A stretch of DNA of 64,000 nucleotides from Gordionus sp. m RMFG-2023 (taxonomy: Eukaryota; Nematomorpha; Gordioida; Chordodea; Parachordodidae). The notes beneath the pieces were generated by a model. The model did no database searches. It saw only the letters and a program-made list of their open reading frames with translations, and had not been told where the DNA came from. Shown in pieces: positions 1-12,700 of the stretch; position 1 is the first letter of the stretch; the number at the start of each line of letters is the position of its first letter. The DNA is taken from contig NC_088777.1 of the NCBI RefSeq assembly GCF_954871325.1, positions 13,369,366 to 13,433,365 on the forward strand, given 5' to 3'. The position numbers were made by a program, and so were the translations under genes.

Positions 1-261
1 TTTGTTATTAAAAAGAAATATAGGATATTCATCATTAATGAACCCTAATAAACATTTTCTCTAAATAACCAAGGATTATTTATGGTAGAAAAAATTATTG
101 TAATTTTTAAACTATAAATAAAAATATTCTCTTGCTGCACTAAAAATATACAACTCTAAAATATAGCACTTATGTTTAAATCATGATAAAAAACATTATT
201 CATATACTAAAATATCACTTTAAAAAATTTAAATCTTTTAGCATATTTTTAATAATTTTTT
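1..261. other. A+T-rich non-coding stretch
   Basis: No open frame, RNA gene or repeat structure recognised. It could be intronic sequence of the minus-strand NOM1-like gene, whose later exons would lie in this direction, but no exon is visible here. Confidence 0.4.
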
Positions 262-560
262 ATTTGATATTGGTAGGAGATGCTTGCGGGCAATTCCTTG
301 ATAAATCGACCAGTGATTCAGGCGACCATCTTAAAAATGAATAAAACTTGGTATGCTAGAAATCTAAGTTGTATATTTTAAAAAAATAAAATTTTAGAGG
401 GCTAGCTCAACCATCCAAAGATACGATTCAAAGGCGAAAAGAAAATCGCCCAATGCGTGATTTCATTAAATCTTGTTTTTTTTAAAAAAAAAATTAAAGA
501 TAAGGTTACATGTTATATATCATTTTATAGCCCTTAAAATTTTACATTTCTTATAACTTA
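262..560 (+). repeat. Dispersed repeat, copy 1 (inverted partner at 9085-9400)
   Basis: The reverse complement of about 9085-9400 aligns along this stretch. Matching landmarks include a block reading aaatcgacca, a block reading gttgtatattt and a run reading cattttatagcccttaaaat. Identity is moderate, so both copies are old. No coding potential is seen. Probably a non-autonomous transposon family without recognisable ends. Confidence 0.6.
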
Positions 561-950
561 TATTTAAGGTACAGTAAATGCCACAGGAAATTGGGTTAAA
601 GCTTGAAAATTTAATTAATTTATTATGTATCAAAATCGCCACCCCTGCCCCTACGTTTTCAGCATTCGAGCTGCAATATAAGGTATATTCTAAGAAGTTT
701 TGTACTTACGTTACTCTCAGGTAAGTTTCTTGCAAAAGGAGGATATCGTATTGTTGATCATTTATAACTTGCCTAAGTATAGTTAATTCATCGCTTAGCG
801 ATCTTATATTTAAAGAAATTATCCTAATAGCTAGGAGAGACTTGGCACAACGATTTGGATATCAAGCTGCTTAACTTCATGTTTAAGACCACGCATTAAG
901 AGCAAAGAATGGCTCACCTCTTCAACGATACAGATAATAAAAAAATTCTC
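560..950 (-). mobile_element. Rearranged LINE fragment with inverted 5' part
   Basis: Positions 560-825 are the reverse complement of the endonuclease segment of the neighbouring LINE at about 1150-1400. Directly after, 828-950 matches that LINE on the plus strand, picking up pieces of 1882-1920 and 2010-2095. An inverted 5' piece joined to a direct 3' piece is the usual result of twin priming during LINE insertion. Both parts are diverged and carry no open frame. Confidence 0.6.
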
Positions 951-1127
951 AATAGTGGGATGTAAGGAATATCACCCAAAATAAGTTTAGGTAACGCATA
1001 ATAAAAATAAGAACCTTATTATACACTATAATATACAATTATACTATACATCATGACGAAAAAAATATATATTCATTCTTTCTTGAGTAGAATTTCCACG
1101 GTAATTATAATAATTTAAATTTTATCA

Positions 1128-1872
1128 ATGAAAGACCATAGTATTAGGATGATTTCCTTAAATATAAGATCGCTAAGCGACAAATTAAATATTCTTAGGC
1201 AAGCTATATATGATAAACGATACAACATCCTCCTTTTACAAGAAACTCACCTGAAAGAAACGGAAGTACGAAACCTCATAGGATACACCTTATACTGCAG
1301 CTCGAATGCTGCATACGTATGAGCAGGGGTGGCGATTTTGATACATAATAAGCCAATTAAATTTGTAAGCTTCAACGCAATTTCTAGTCGCATTTTCTGC
1401 CTTACCTTAAATATGGGTTACGAGCATTTATTTAACATATATGCACCTCACAATGACAAAATATTTATATTGAACTGGGAAATATTTTAAAAGAACTGCC
1501 TCATCTGAATTTTAATGCCTTGGTAGGCAGACCTAACAATTCTACCAGCCTCGGGAACGCCACATTAGTACAAAGTATGAACTCTAATGGCAAGAAATTA
1601 CTAGAAATCTGTGAACACTTCAATATGAAAATAGGATATACCTTTTTCAACCATCCTAATCATCACACCATGACCTACAGAAGTCCTTCCTTTGGCATAA
1701 CCTCACAAATTGATTTCTTTGTAATTTCTACCAATATCTTCAAGTGGGTAAAAGACATCAAAGTCATCAGCAAATTAAATTTCAGTCCATTTACGGACCA
1801 TTATCCACTAGAATGCGAGCTTAGGCTAAACAATTTTCCAACCATGATCAACGGAACCATCTTAACACCGTA
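1128..1872 (+). pseudogene. LINE endonuclease domain (broken)
   Basis: The first part reads SLNIRSLSDKLN and LLLQETHLKE, the N- and QE-motifs of AP-like LINE endonucleases. A TGA at 1320-1322 sits where a tryptophan codon would be expected, and the frame then runs on as AGVAILIHN. The second part (1520-1872) contains the end of a GDFN-type motif (FNALVGRPN), the DFF segment and a TDHYPLECEL motif carrying the catalytic aspartate-histidine pair. In an active element this domain would nick the genomic target. At least one nonsense change and two frame changes separate the parts. Confidence 0.75.
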
Positions 1873-2394
1873 AGTTTCATAGCTAGGAAAGACTTGGCAC
1901 AGTTGAACGATTTGGATGTAAAAGAAGAGTTCATCACAAAATTAACAACTTGGAGAAATATGTTAAACAGCGTGATAGCCCTAAAACCTGGAAAAATATA
2001 AAGCTAAATTTATCAAGCTGTATAACATGCTTAAGACCCATTAAACGAAAAGAGTGGCTCACCCCTTCAACAATATAGATAATGAAAAATTTAACAATAA
2101 ACACCACAGGAGATACATTACTCACTGCATAAGAACCGATAAAAGGCTTTTTATTGCCAACTTATCTAAATCTATACAATTTAATTTTGACAATAACATA
2201 TACAAGGCTTTCCAATTTCTCAAATTACTCACTACTATAAATCCAATCCTTTATCGAGATTACAATTATTACAGACCCCAAGGAACAATTAGTTATATAG
2301 ATAGATAATTAAATGAATCTTTACAGAATGAGGTGGCCAAGACCTATATGCGATTATCCATTTCAATCACATAACCGAACCTGAGCAAAATGGA

Positions 2395-2811
2395 TATAAT
2401 CAGTGCCATTAAACGACTAAAATGCACAAAGCTACCGGAATCGATGGGATCTTTTTGGAACTCTGGAAGATGGATACAGATATAATTTTTAATAGATATG
2501 GAATACAGGCGATAACATCGATAATATTAAATTTCCCTAAAAACAAGAAGCCCATGAAGGATCATAGAGATATTGCACTGATCACGGTTACCCTAAAAAT
2601 GTTCAATATTATATCAATCAGGATCAAACCAATCATCAATAGGATCTTCTCAAACGCTATCACATCTTATAGGAAGAGCAGAAACACAATGGAACTAACC
2701 ACGGCGCTTAAGGTTATTCTGGGAAAAGCGAATGCATAAGTCCCCCATTTTTGCCCTAATGATTGATTTAAGTAAAGCGATTTCGCATAAAATATGGCCC
2801 TTACTGGAAGG
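2395..2811 (+). pseudogene. LINE reverse transcriptase, N-terminal part (broken)
   Basis: The frame reads HKATGIDGIFLELWK, then a DHRDIALITVTLKMFNI segment and a YRKSRNTMELT segment, which are fingers-region motifs of LINE reverse transcriptases. After a frame change near 2738 it continues as IFALMIDLSKAISHKIWPLLEG, the FxDLxKAFD motif A in altered form. The domain is cut at 2811 by the hAT insertion and resumes at 6983 in the sense expected. Confidence 0.75.
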
Positions 2812-3399
2812 TAGGGCTGTGCCGATATTAAATATCGGATCGGTACCGATATTTAGCGTATTCCAAAAAATATCGGCTCGGGCCGATAAGTGTAAAAACC
2901 CGATCTTTTTACTAAAAATGCAATTCTTAAAACTTTTGAGTAGTGAAACTTTAAATTATTATTACATCATATTTATTATTTTTTTAATAAAAATTTTTTT
3001 TAAAAAATAATAAATTTCCCCGAATTCAGTGAGTTACAATTGTAGATTAATAATATTTTCTAAATAATCTTTTTTTAAACAATGCAAATGTTATTTATTT
3101 TTTTATATACGTGATACGTGATATATAGCGCTTTTGCCATCAGGCGTTGAAAATTTCAAACAGAGCTACGCTAGGTTTTCATTTCCATCTAATTGGAACA
3201 AATTTATTTTGGGTGAAAAGTAAAAAAAAATATGAGGCGCCCTACACGTTTGTGGGCAAGCCGCACGTACTCGTACGCGCACCATTTCAAAAAATGATAC
3301 TTAAACGTCTATAGGCTTAATAAAAAGGGGTGGGACAAAAAAAGAGCCTATACCCAAAAACTATAGTATATTTTAATTACTTTAAAGGTGGGAGGTGGT

Positions 3400-5075
3400 T
3401 TATTTTAAGTTAAAATTCATTAGTGAAGATCTTAGATGGTTGCTATCCATATTTAAGAATTATTGTTGCTATCTATTTAAATCAAATTTATTCTTATATT
3501 TTGAAGAGTATATTAATTACTTGAAAAGAATTTGAATCAAGAATTTGAATCAAGAATTTAAATACTACCGTCTTTAGAATTTACAGATGTGTTAATAGTG
3601 ATATTGAATTTAAATATATCGCTTTTTTGAAATTTATAGATATATTGATGATGATATTTCGTTATTTGATTGAGTGAAAGTTTTGGACTGTGATGCGGAA
3701 TAATTTTTTGATAAATTTCTTACAATTATTCAGTTTTATAAATTGTTTCATATTGATGTTTAATTCCATCACATCTTTTATGGTTTTGTAGTACCATAGT
3801 GTTTTGTTTCCCTTTGTATGTAAAAAGCCAGTACTAGATTGTGGTCGGAGTTTCTTATTATGTGAGCTAGGAACTGTATTCGGCGTTTTTTTAAAGTTAT
3901 GTGTATTGGAGTATAATTTGACTTTATCCTGAGATTTGAGTTCGAGATGATTCGTGGGTACAAGATACCATTTATTGTGAGAAGGCAATTGTTAATGAAT
4001 GATAGAAGATGTCTGTTTTCTGTTTTGGTAATTTCCCATATGTCCACTCCATAGAGTAATATGGGAACTATCGTCGAGTTAAAAATCCTCAGTCTGGTGA
4101 AAACCGAAATCTCTCTAGTTTTCCATATTTTCATATACTTATAAAACGCACCCCCAGCTTTTTGTATTCTCATCTTCGTCTCTTCTTTGCAACTGCCTTT
4201 ATTCAATATTACTCCTAAGTACTTTATTTTATCTACAATTTTTACTACATTATTTCGAACCGTAAAATTTTGGAGTGGTGGCGTGTTTGGGGAGGGGAGA
4301 ATGGCGGTTTTGTTGAAGTTTATCGTAAGTCCTACTCTATGACTCAAGATCTCCATTAGATAGAGTAGACTTGGTTTCTTCTATATTCTTAGTTATTATC
4401 ACGATGTCGTCTGCGTATGATATTATTCTGTTTACGAAATGTATCCTCTCGTTTGACCCTATATCGACTAAATCAGCAGCACCGAGTACACTTTTATGAC
4501 TTTATAGATTATGAAATTGAAAAGGGGAGGCGAAAGAGTGCAGCCTTATTTTACGCCCTTTTTTATCCCAAAGAATGGAGAATTTTTATTGTTGATTTTA
4601 AAACAAGCGAATAATTTAGAATAGTGGTTTTTTAAAATGAGAATTATTTTGGGTTCAATTCCGCATTCTGACAGCGTTCCCCATAGAGCTTCAAGGTTAA
4701 CATTGTCAAAAGCCCTACTAATATCGATGAAGATATAGAAAGAGGGTTTCTTATATTTGTAGCACTTCTGCATAATTATTTTTAGGGATAGTATTGGCTC
4801 CAGTAAATTCTTGTTAGGCCTATATGCACATATGTATTTAGGAAAAAGATGAGGCGTCGATGATACGATTTTGTTTTTTAAGAGCACCATAAATATCTTC
4901 GAGACGCAGGATGTAAGGGTAACAACACGGTAATCGGTAAATTTCTGTGGGTTTTTAATTTTGGTGAAATTGCATATGAAGGACTTGCTCCATTCTACCG
5001 GGGTATTTCCACACTACCATATTTTGTCGAAGAGGGCTAAAAGAAAGGAAGAAGTTGTCCTAGGCGCTATTTTTA
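3400..5075 (-). mobile_element. LINE fragment (second family), minus orientation, inside the hAT element
   Basis: Read on the minus strand this covers the reverse transcriptase palm (4546-4890, with an FIDISRAFDNV motif A) and then the thumb and C-terminal region (3778-4356, reading YLGVILNKG, then a TRLRIFNSTIVPILLYG segment and a RRIQFLAH segment). A frame change separates these two, another lies near 3800, and the C-terminal part continues to about 3690. Below 3660 the sequence may be its 3' untranslated part. About 4325-5075 is an imperfect inverted copy of 5765-6523. Confidence 0.75.
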
Positions 5076-5369
5076 AACAAGTATATTTTGTTAATCTTAA
5101 TACTTTTTATTGGTTTTTAAAGTGTTTTTAAACTTCATATAACAAGTATATTTTGTTAAGATACATTATTACATTAATTATGTTGTAGCTCTTTGCCTTA
5201 ATATATTTTATTAGTTTTTTCTTTCAGCTTCACACAATAAGTTCGTCTTGTTAGCATATATTATAACATTATGTTTTGCCTTTTCTAAATCAATGATGTT
5301 TTGACTTTTCAACATTATATATATATTAGTTAAATTTAGATATTTTATTAGCTTTTAAATAGAGAACGG

Positions 5370-6526
5370 CTCACACAGCGACCTATGGAAGTACATACAA
5401 AGACTATTACGGAGAGATAGACGGATCTAAATCGCGAAAATAGCCTTCGATATTGATAAGGATATGAAAGAGAATAGGATCTACGACGCCTACAAAAAAT
5501 TAAAATATTTCTGCAAACCTTGCAGTTTTAGGAAACTCCCCTCAATTGTTTTTAGTAATGGGAAAGTAATCATTGACCAGGATGAGCAAATGGCTTTATG
5601 GCTAACTATATGACGGTGTTTGACTCGTGGAAAGCAACACTACCTACTAACATAAACGAAAATATCACCTTGTCTGGTTTCTCTATAAACGAAATACTAA
5701 ATGTAGTAAAAATTATTACGAAAAAACAAAGCTCCGGGGCTGGATAATATTACAGCTAAATACCTAAAAATAGCACCTAAGACAACTTCTTTTTTTCTTT
5801 TAGCCCTCTTCAACAAAATATGGGAGTGCGGAAATACCCCGCTAGAATGGAACAAGTCCTTCTTATGCAATTTCCCCAAAATTAAAAACCCACAGAAATT
5901 TACCGATTACCGTGCTGTTGCCCTTACATCCTGCGTCTCAAAGATATTTATGGTGCTCTTAAAAAACAAAATCGTATCATCGACGCCTCAATACATATGT
6001 GCATATAGGCCTAACATGAATATACTGGAGCCAATACTATCCCTAAAAATAATTATGCAGAAGTGCTACAAATATAAGATACCCTCTTTCTATACCTTCA
6101 TAGATATTAGTAGAGCTTTTGACAATGTTAACCATGAAGCTCTATGGGGAAGGCTGTCAAAATGTGGAATTGAACCGAAAATAATTATCATTTTAAAAAA
6201 CCACTATTCTAAATTATTCGCTTGTTTTAAAATCAACAATAAAAATTCTCCATTCTTTAGGATAAAAAAGGGCGTAAAACAAGGCTGTACTCTTTCGCCT
6301 CTATTTTTCAATATCATAATCTATAAAGCCATAAAAGATGTACTCGGTGCTGCTGATTTAGTCGACATAGGGTCAAACGAGAGGATACATTTCGTAAACA
6401 GAATAATATCCTACGCAGACGACATCGTCGTAATATCTAAGAATATAGAAGAAACCAAAAGTCTACTCTATCTAACGGAGATCTTGAGTCATAGAGTAGG
6501 ACTTACAATAAACTTCAACAATATAG
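5370..6526 (+). pseudogene. LINE reverse transcriptase fragment, plus orientation, inside the hAT element
   Basis: A 208-codon open stretch (5950-6576) carries motif A as FIDISRAFDNV, a KQGCTLSPLFFNI motif and YADD with the usual following hydrophobic residues. Upstream, 5370-5950 holds the RT N-terminal region with at least two frame changes. Homology stops at about 6523, after GLTINFN, where hAT-side sequence begins. It is the head-to-head partner of the minus-strand fragment at 3400-5075, with a spacer of about 300 bp that lacks LINE similarity. Confidence 0.8.
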
Positions 6527-6982
6527 AGGGCATTTCATATTTTTTTAATTTTCACCCAAAGTTTTATATATTTTAAGTTTTTTTAAAAAATAAAACCAAT
6601 TTTATTATTTATACTTTAAATAAAAGAATTATTATATGGTTTCTGAATTATGGAAATATTTTAAAAAAGACAAAGATAATTTTGAAAAATGAGTTATCTG
6701 CGGAATTCTAATTTCACGGGGAGGAATACTGAAAATTATTTTAAAAAATCTAATATATTATCATATTTATTTTATCTATCATAATAAAATTTTTTAAATT
6801 ATTGTTGAAATAAAAAAATTAAATTAAATGCATTTGCATAAAAAATATTGATTTCCTAATTACATTTGGTTCAAAGTGGTGAAAAATTAATATAAATATA
6901 GGATCGGTATCGGATCAGTTTTGAACCAATATCGGATCGGATCGGTGAAAAATATGTGGATCGGCACAGCCCTACTGGAAGG

Positions 6983-7700
6983 CATAGGAATAGATAAACA
7001 TCTAATATCGCTAATAAAAATAATTTACGACAATCATAGCGTAGTACCAAACCAAACATCTAAATATCAATTACAACCATGTAATATTGAATGATATTCT
7101 AAATAAATCCTTCAAACAAAAATATTCACTTACCCCCAACATTTCTATTAGGCATCACAATATTGGATACGAAATCGAGAACGAACAATGCCATTCCGAT
7201 ACCACCAATTGACGAAATTATGGTTTTCCAACTAAATATCTACAAATCAAAAGATAAGACTTTTCAAGTTCCTAATTATACCCATTTTAACTTACGGATT
7301 CTAGACTTGGCAGGACACTAAAGCAATATAAACATATCCCAAACTTTTATTAACAAAGGCCTAAGAAGAATAACTAAAACATATTACCCATACAACACCT
7401 CAAACTCAATTCTCTGGAATAGGTGTGATATATTACCAATCAATCGACTCATTCGTTTGAGGAGATTAGAATTACTTGGTCATAGTTATAGACATTCTCA
7501 GGAGAATATGATATTTTCGTCCATGAAATGGTCCCCATATTATGGGAAGCAGAAAAATCCCAAATACTATTGACTGGCAAAATATCTGAATAATATGGAC
7601 TTGATCAATCTTTCGTTTACAGATTTGATGGCACTCAGCAAGAACAAAAAACACCTAAAGGAACACCTACAATACATGCTCAGATATAGTCTAAATTAGA
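6983..7700 (+). pseudogene. LINE reverse transcriptase remainder and C-terminal region (broken)
   Basis: The sequence resumes directly after the hAT target duplication as GIDKHLISLIKIIYDNHS, continuing the palm domain from 2811. Downstream, several frames together show the usual LINE tail: an RILDLAG segment, a RRLELLGHSYRHSQ segment (the RRLxWLGH-like motif) and a WSPYYGKQKNPKYYWLAKYL segment. The YxDD region is not recognisable, so some sequence is probably lost. Multiple stops are present. Confidence 0.65.
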
Positions 7701-7945
7701 ACAAGAATCGTTTGAAAGGAATGTGATTACATTCACGCCTGCTTTTTCTTCTTCCCCCGGAAGTTGAATGACAATTTATGTTTTGGCACCAGTTACTTTT
7801 GGAAACAGTGGCTAGAATGAACCTATGATGATGACAATTTTGACAACTCTGCTTTTTCTACTGGACACAAGATATCGAAAACAATAACAACCATTAAAGA
7901 TAATAATGATAACAAATACCGTTTACCATAATGATAATAATATAT

Positions 7946-9084
7946 ATTACTGAGGATCCCGAGCATCATTTAGCTTAGTACAAACAAAGATCGATTTACC
8001 AAAAGAAAAAAACAAAACAAAAATAAGCTATTAAGGATTAGATTAAAAATGATAATGTTATTCAGGGACAACTTTACAATTATAGGGATCTTAGAAACCT
8101 CTGGAACCTGTACATAGGATATTAAAAACAATAGTTTTTTTCCACCTATAGGACTCACCATATAGACATAATGCCAAAAAAAATATTTATCGAAACATAA
8201 GAATTATTTTCTTCTCTTAAATAATCTAACTAGGCGTCTAGGTACATTATTATCATTGTTATGGTTTTATTACATGACCTTATAATTTCTTAACACTTTC
8301 TGTCAGCAACGGAACTAATATATCATAACTTTCTTACTCCTCTCTTCTTTACTATGCTAGCTGACCACATAATAAAACGGGTAAACATCATGTATGGGAT
8401 CTATATATTTGCGAAAATACATGGTGCAGCGTGGTAATGAATGAATTACTTATGGCTATGTATATGTATGCATGCCATGCGGAAAAAAACAGTAAAAAAG
8501 GAAGTTAATATTAAAAAAAATAAAAATAAGGCGAGGAAAAAATTTAATTTTTATATTATAAAAAAAAAAATTAAATTTTTTAGATATTAATCGAAAGTGG
8601 TCTACCTCCGCTCGTATAAAACTTTTTTTAAAATCATCTTTATTTATGCGAGGTGCGAATTTTAAACAATTACGTATAAAAACAAAGATCAAAGGATTTA
8701 TGCAAGCTTGTGTTTTCAAACATCCTTGTATAAACTTTTAATTTTTTTTATTATTTTTAAAGCGTCCTAATAATAATCATATCTGTAGACTGCTTGCTTA
8801 TATATCGCCCCAGGATATCATATTGGCCATAAGCAATGGATTTTTATTTCAATACCAATATAATTCATATTTTTATTTCAATACCAATATCATCATGTTA
8901 TAATGATCTTAGGATATAACGCCATCTATATTATCTTTTTTATTTTTGAAAATAATAAAATTAAAAAAACAAAAATGGCTATCAAAATTTTTTATTTAAT
9001 AGTTTAATATATTGGTAATAAACATTTATAGAGAATATCAACACCCAAAAAAAACCCTTCCTAGTTAATATCTTATTCTTACAG
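7946..9084. other. A+T-rich non-coding stretch
   Basis: Probably intronic or intergenic. The open frames here (7970-8161, 8456-8719 and 8982-9203, minus) have biased low-complexity composition and no recognisable domain. A short direct repeat reading tttttatttcaataccaatat occurs at about 8840 and 8870. Confidence 0.4.
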
Positions 9085-9400
9085 GAAATAAGAAGAATTT
9101 TTTTCGATATTTTCCAATATAAAATTTTAAGGGCTATAAAATGATATTTAACTTGTAACTCTATCAAGTATTTTTTTAAAAAAACATGATTTAATAAAAT
9201 CAAGCATGCGATTTTCGACTTTGAAGCGTATATCTTTAGATCTGGCTGAACTCGCGCTCTAAAATTTTGATTTTGCTAAAATATACAACATAGATAAGTA
9301 TCATGTCAAGTTTCGTTCATTTTAGAGATGGTCGTTAAAAAATCTCGTTTTTTGGTCGATTTGACGTGGAATGGCTCATGCCCTTTTGATTATAATTTTG
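9085..9400 (-). repeat. Dispersed repeat, copy 2 (inverted partner at 262-560)
   Basis: Its reverse complement aligns with 262-560 along most of the length with moderate identity. It lies just downstream (in gene direction) of the last visible NOM1-like exon, so it is probably intronic. Confidence 0.6.
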
Positions 9401-9517
9401 GGTGCTCACTATTGATTTAGATAATTTCATGCAAGAAATTAATATTCAAGTAATAAATATAACCACTTACTAAATTGGATAAGAAAAGATATTCATATTG
9501 AGAAATTAAGAATTTAC

Positions 9518-9717
9518 CGATTTCCATTCCAACCCTTCGCGAAACACAAACGATCAAACAAGCCATTTCGATGATTATAGCCTGCTCGTGTTTTACATCT
9601 ACGAACAAAACATTTTTCAAAATTTCTAAAATTTTAGTATTCATATTGTATCTACTGTTAGAAGCGTATAGCTGGCTCAATTGTTCCATGCAGTAATGCA
9701 TGTTGGATTGCGAGAGC
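9518..9717 (-). CDS. nom1: NOM1-like exon 5 (start of MIF4G domain)
   Basis: The acceptor ttttag precedes 9717 and the donor gtaaat follows 9518. The exon completes the AGG codon begun in exon 4 and reads LSQSNMHYCMEQLSQLY, then NSRYNMNTKILEILKN and a CLIVCVSRRVGMEIG segment. QLY...SR.DMN and the VG.E.G end are hallmarks of the first helices of MIF4G in NOM1. It ends one base into the next codon. Confidence 0.85.
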
Positions 9718-12700
9718 CTAAAATATGTTTTAGCAATAAATTGTCATAATTTACATGTAATAAAATATAATCATTTTTTTAAATATTTTATCTAATTATT
9801 GGGTTATTATATATCCATATGTTTTTTATGGAGGTTTCCTATTTATAGTTACTTTTATTATAATCATATCTTATGTATGATTAATTATGTTCTATCTGTT
9901 TTTCTTTGCAATAAAAAAATTATTTTATTAATAATTTTCTTCTCAATAAAAAAATTATTTTAATAATAATAGATTAACTAGGGGTGGGACCAATACCAAT
10001 ATAATATTGGTTTTGATATATTGTTTAAATACAATTTTAACCAATACCAATATTAAAAATAACATAATTATTTGGGTTTATCGTGGATAATTATATCGTG
10101 GTATTTTTTTTACTTTCATTGCAAAAACTGATTACATCTGTTATTTCTTCCAAATACTACTGTGATATCAATATTGATGTTATTTATAATTATAGTTTAT
10201 TTTTATTATGGAAGTAAATTTTTTTACATGATATCTATCAATTTTATTTATTCATTTAGGTAATGAAGACCAAATAGAGTTAATAAATATAGATGCTGTT
10301 GGTACTAATAATAGCGATAATGAACAAGAAGAATCATCAATATCTAATAAAAGACGAAATTCAGCAAAAATCTGGGAATTTTATACTACTTGTGATAATA
10401 AAAAAAGGCAATTAGTAATAAATGTAAAAAAATATATCACTTTGCAATTTTGGAACCTCAGGATTATGGACACATCTTAAATCCATCCACCCAACATTAT
10501 ATAAGAAATGTGAGCAAATAAATATTGGCAATAAAAAAATTAAGACAATAGAATCATTTTTATTTAATAATATAAATAATAAAGCTAATTTAAATAATTT
10601 AATTATAAACTTTTTTATTCAAAATAACTTAGCCTTTTCAATAGTTGAGGTTATCACTTTTAAAAATTTAATAGCATATTGTAACCCTTCACTAACATTA
10701 GTTTCTAGAAAAACACTAAAAATAGAAATTATGAAACATTATCATAGTTCTTTTATCAATTTAAAATCTGTACTTTCTAACATTACATCTAAATATTCCT
10801 TAACAATGGACATTTGGTCCTCTCCAAATAAAATATCCTTTATGGGCATAACAATTCATTATATTGATAATGATTTTAAATTAAATAATCATTTATTAGA
10901 TTTTATTCCTTTTATATCAGCACATAATTCTATTAATATTTATAATATTTTTAATTCTGTATTAAAAATAAAATTTGAAATTGATTTTTTTTGCATTACA
11001 TTAGACAATGCAAGTAATAATTTAGCATTTCTAAAAATTTTAAAACAAAAAGATAATTTTGATAATGTGTGCAAATGCTTTTGCCATATTATACATTTGG
11101 CTGTCATGGCTGCATTGGAAACCTTAAATACAACTTTAAAAAAATAAGAAATTTTTAAAAAATTTTTAAACTTTCTATATCTAAATTTAATAAACTCGAA
11201 AAAATATAGCTTGAAAAAAATCCACACTTAAAATTTCCTCACCCAATTTTGGATATACCAACACGTTGGAATTCAACATACCAAATGCTTGAAAGAGCAA
11301 TATTGCTCAAACCTTATATAACAACATATCATTTACAAAATACCAATCAAGAAAATTATATTAGTGCCTTAGTCTGGAATAATATAGAAATATATGGAGA
11401 ATTTCTGAAACCATTTAATTTTGCTACAGAGATGGCCTCATGTGCTAATACTCCATCAATTTCAACAATTATTCCTTTATATTCCAGTATTTTTGAGCAT
11501 GTGGAGAGTTATAATAATAATCCTAATGCTATTTTAAAGACAGCTACTTTAGCTGCCTTAACAAAACTTAATAAATACTATAATTTTAATAAACACCTCT
11601 TTATTATTTCAACAATGATTGACCCAAGATTTAAACTATCAAGTCATTTATTAAAGCATAATAATATGAAAACTCTTATTGGATATCTTACTAATGAATA
11701 CAATATTTATAAAATAAATAATAACAATTCAGCGGAACTTACAAATGAAGCACAAAATAACAAAAAATTGTCCTTTTATGACAAAATTTATCAGGTGAAA
11801 CCTCATAATAATAACAAACTTAGAAATAAGTAAATATGTGGATGAAGCCACAATTTCCAATGATACAAATCCATTAGATTGGTGGAAATTAAATAAAAAT
11901 AGATATCCAGTATTATCAAAAATTGCCAGAGATTATCTAGCAATTCCGGCCACCTCATCTAGCTCTGAAAGGGCTTTTTCAGAAGGACGGTATGTTATAA
12001 CAGACCAACGTTGTTCACTAGATGAGCATACTATACAAGCTTGCCTGTGCCTAAAAAGTTGGATGCGCATGCAAGATTCTTCTTAAATACATAAAATTAT
12101 TTCCTCTTATATTAAAATTATATCATTCTTTTGCATTATATTTTGTATAAATAGACAGTTATGTTACATTTTTAGTTTACTTATTTTGCTATGTTCTTTG
12201 TGATAAATAAAATGGTTCAAAATCAATACGTTTATTATTGTTGATACAAAAAATACATGATTAAATCAAAATTTTTTATATTCACATCACCTAATAAATT
12301 CCTAGTTTAAAAAAAGAATTTGAATTCAGTAAAATTTTGAGAGTTGGTTCTTAGCCTTCATTTTTTTTCCCATATTTATTTAAAATTAGAAATTAAGGGT
12401 TTTATAATCACTATTTCTATTCTTTTAATTAGTAATTTGAATTTAAACCAATACCAATATAAACCAATACCAATAGCAATACAAGAAATAGAAAATATTG
12501 TTTAAACCAATACCAATACAATATTTTGTTAATATTGGGTTTTTACTATTGGTTCCCAGCCCTAATTAATAATCACAAGCATTCATGTCCCCATTGGTAT
12601 TTGATTTAATTGAACTACTTTTCCAAAACGATTTCTAAGTTTGGAATACACTCCAAATGATGAAAATACTCTCTACTGAAGATGTTGATTACTGTTTCTA

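Larger units (their letters stand above)
2812..6974. mobile_element. hAT-type transposon (non-autonomous) inserted in the LINE
   Basis: The ends are inverted repeats: tagggctgtgccgat at 2812 and atcggcacagcccta ending at 6974. The 8 bp ctggaagg is present on both sides (2804-2811 and 6975-6982), and removing the element restores a continuous LINE reading IWPLLEG then IGIDKHLIS. The terminal 150 bp are rich in atcggatcgg-like subterminal motifs, as in hAT elements. No hAT transposase frame is visible. The interior is filled by two LINE fragments in opposite orientation. A tttgggtgaaaa block near 3213 pairs with its reverse complement near 6552, so the inner part is also palindromic. Confidence 0.85.
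1010..7945 (+). mobile_element. Decayed LINE (non-LTR retrotransposon, AP-endonuclease type), split by a hAT element
   Basis: The parts run in the expected order: an AP-type endonuclease (1128-1872), the start of a reverse transcriptase (2395-2811), then, after a 4.16 kb insertion at 2812-6974, the rest of the polymerase and the C-terminal region (6983-7700). The 3' flank ends near 7945 in a run of taatgataataat-like units, plausible as a simple 3' tail. Both boundaries are estimates because no target duplication was found. Several stops and frame changes lie in each part, so the copy is dead. The clade is not certain; jockey/CR1-like is possible. Confidence 0.7.

Noticed and set aside
8456-8719. 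87-codon minus-strand frame as a possible NOM1-like exon
   Set aside because: Dominated by Phe, Ile and Lys from A/T tracts; no MIF4G motif and no in-phase splice sites.
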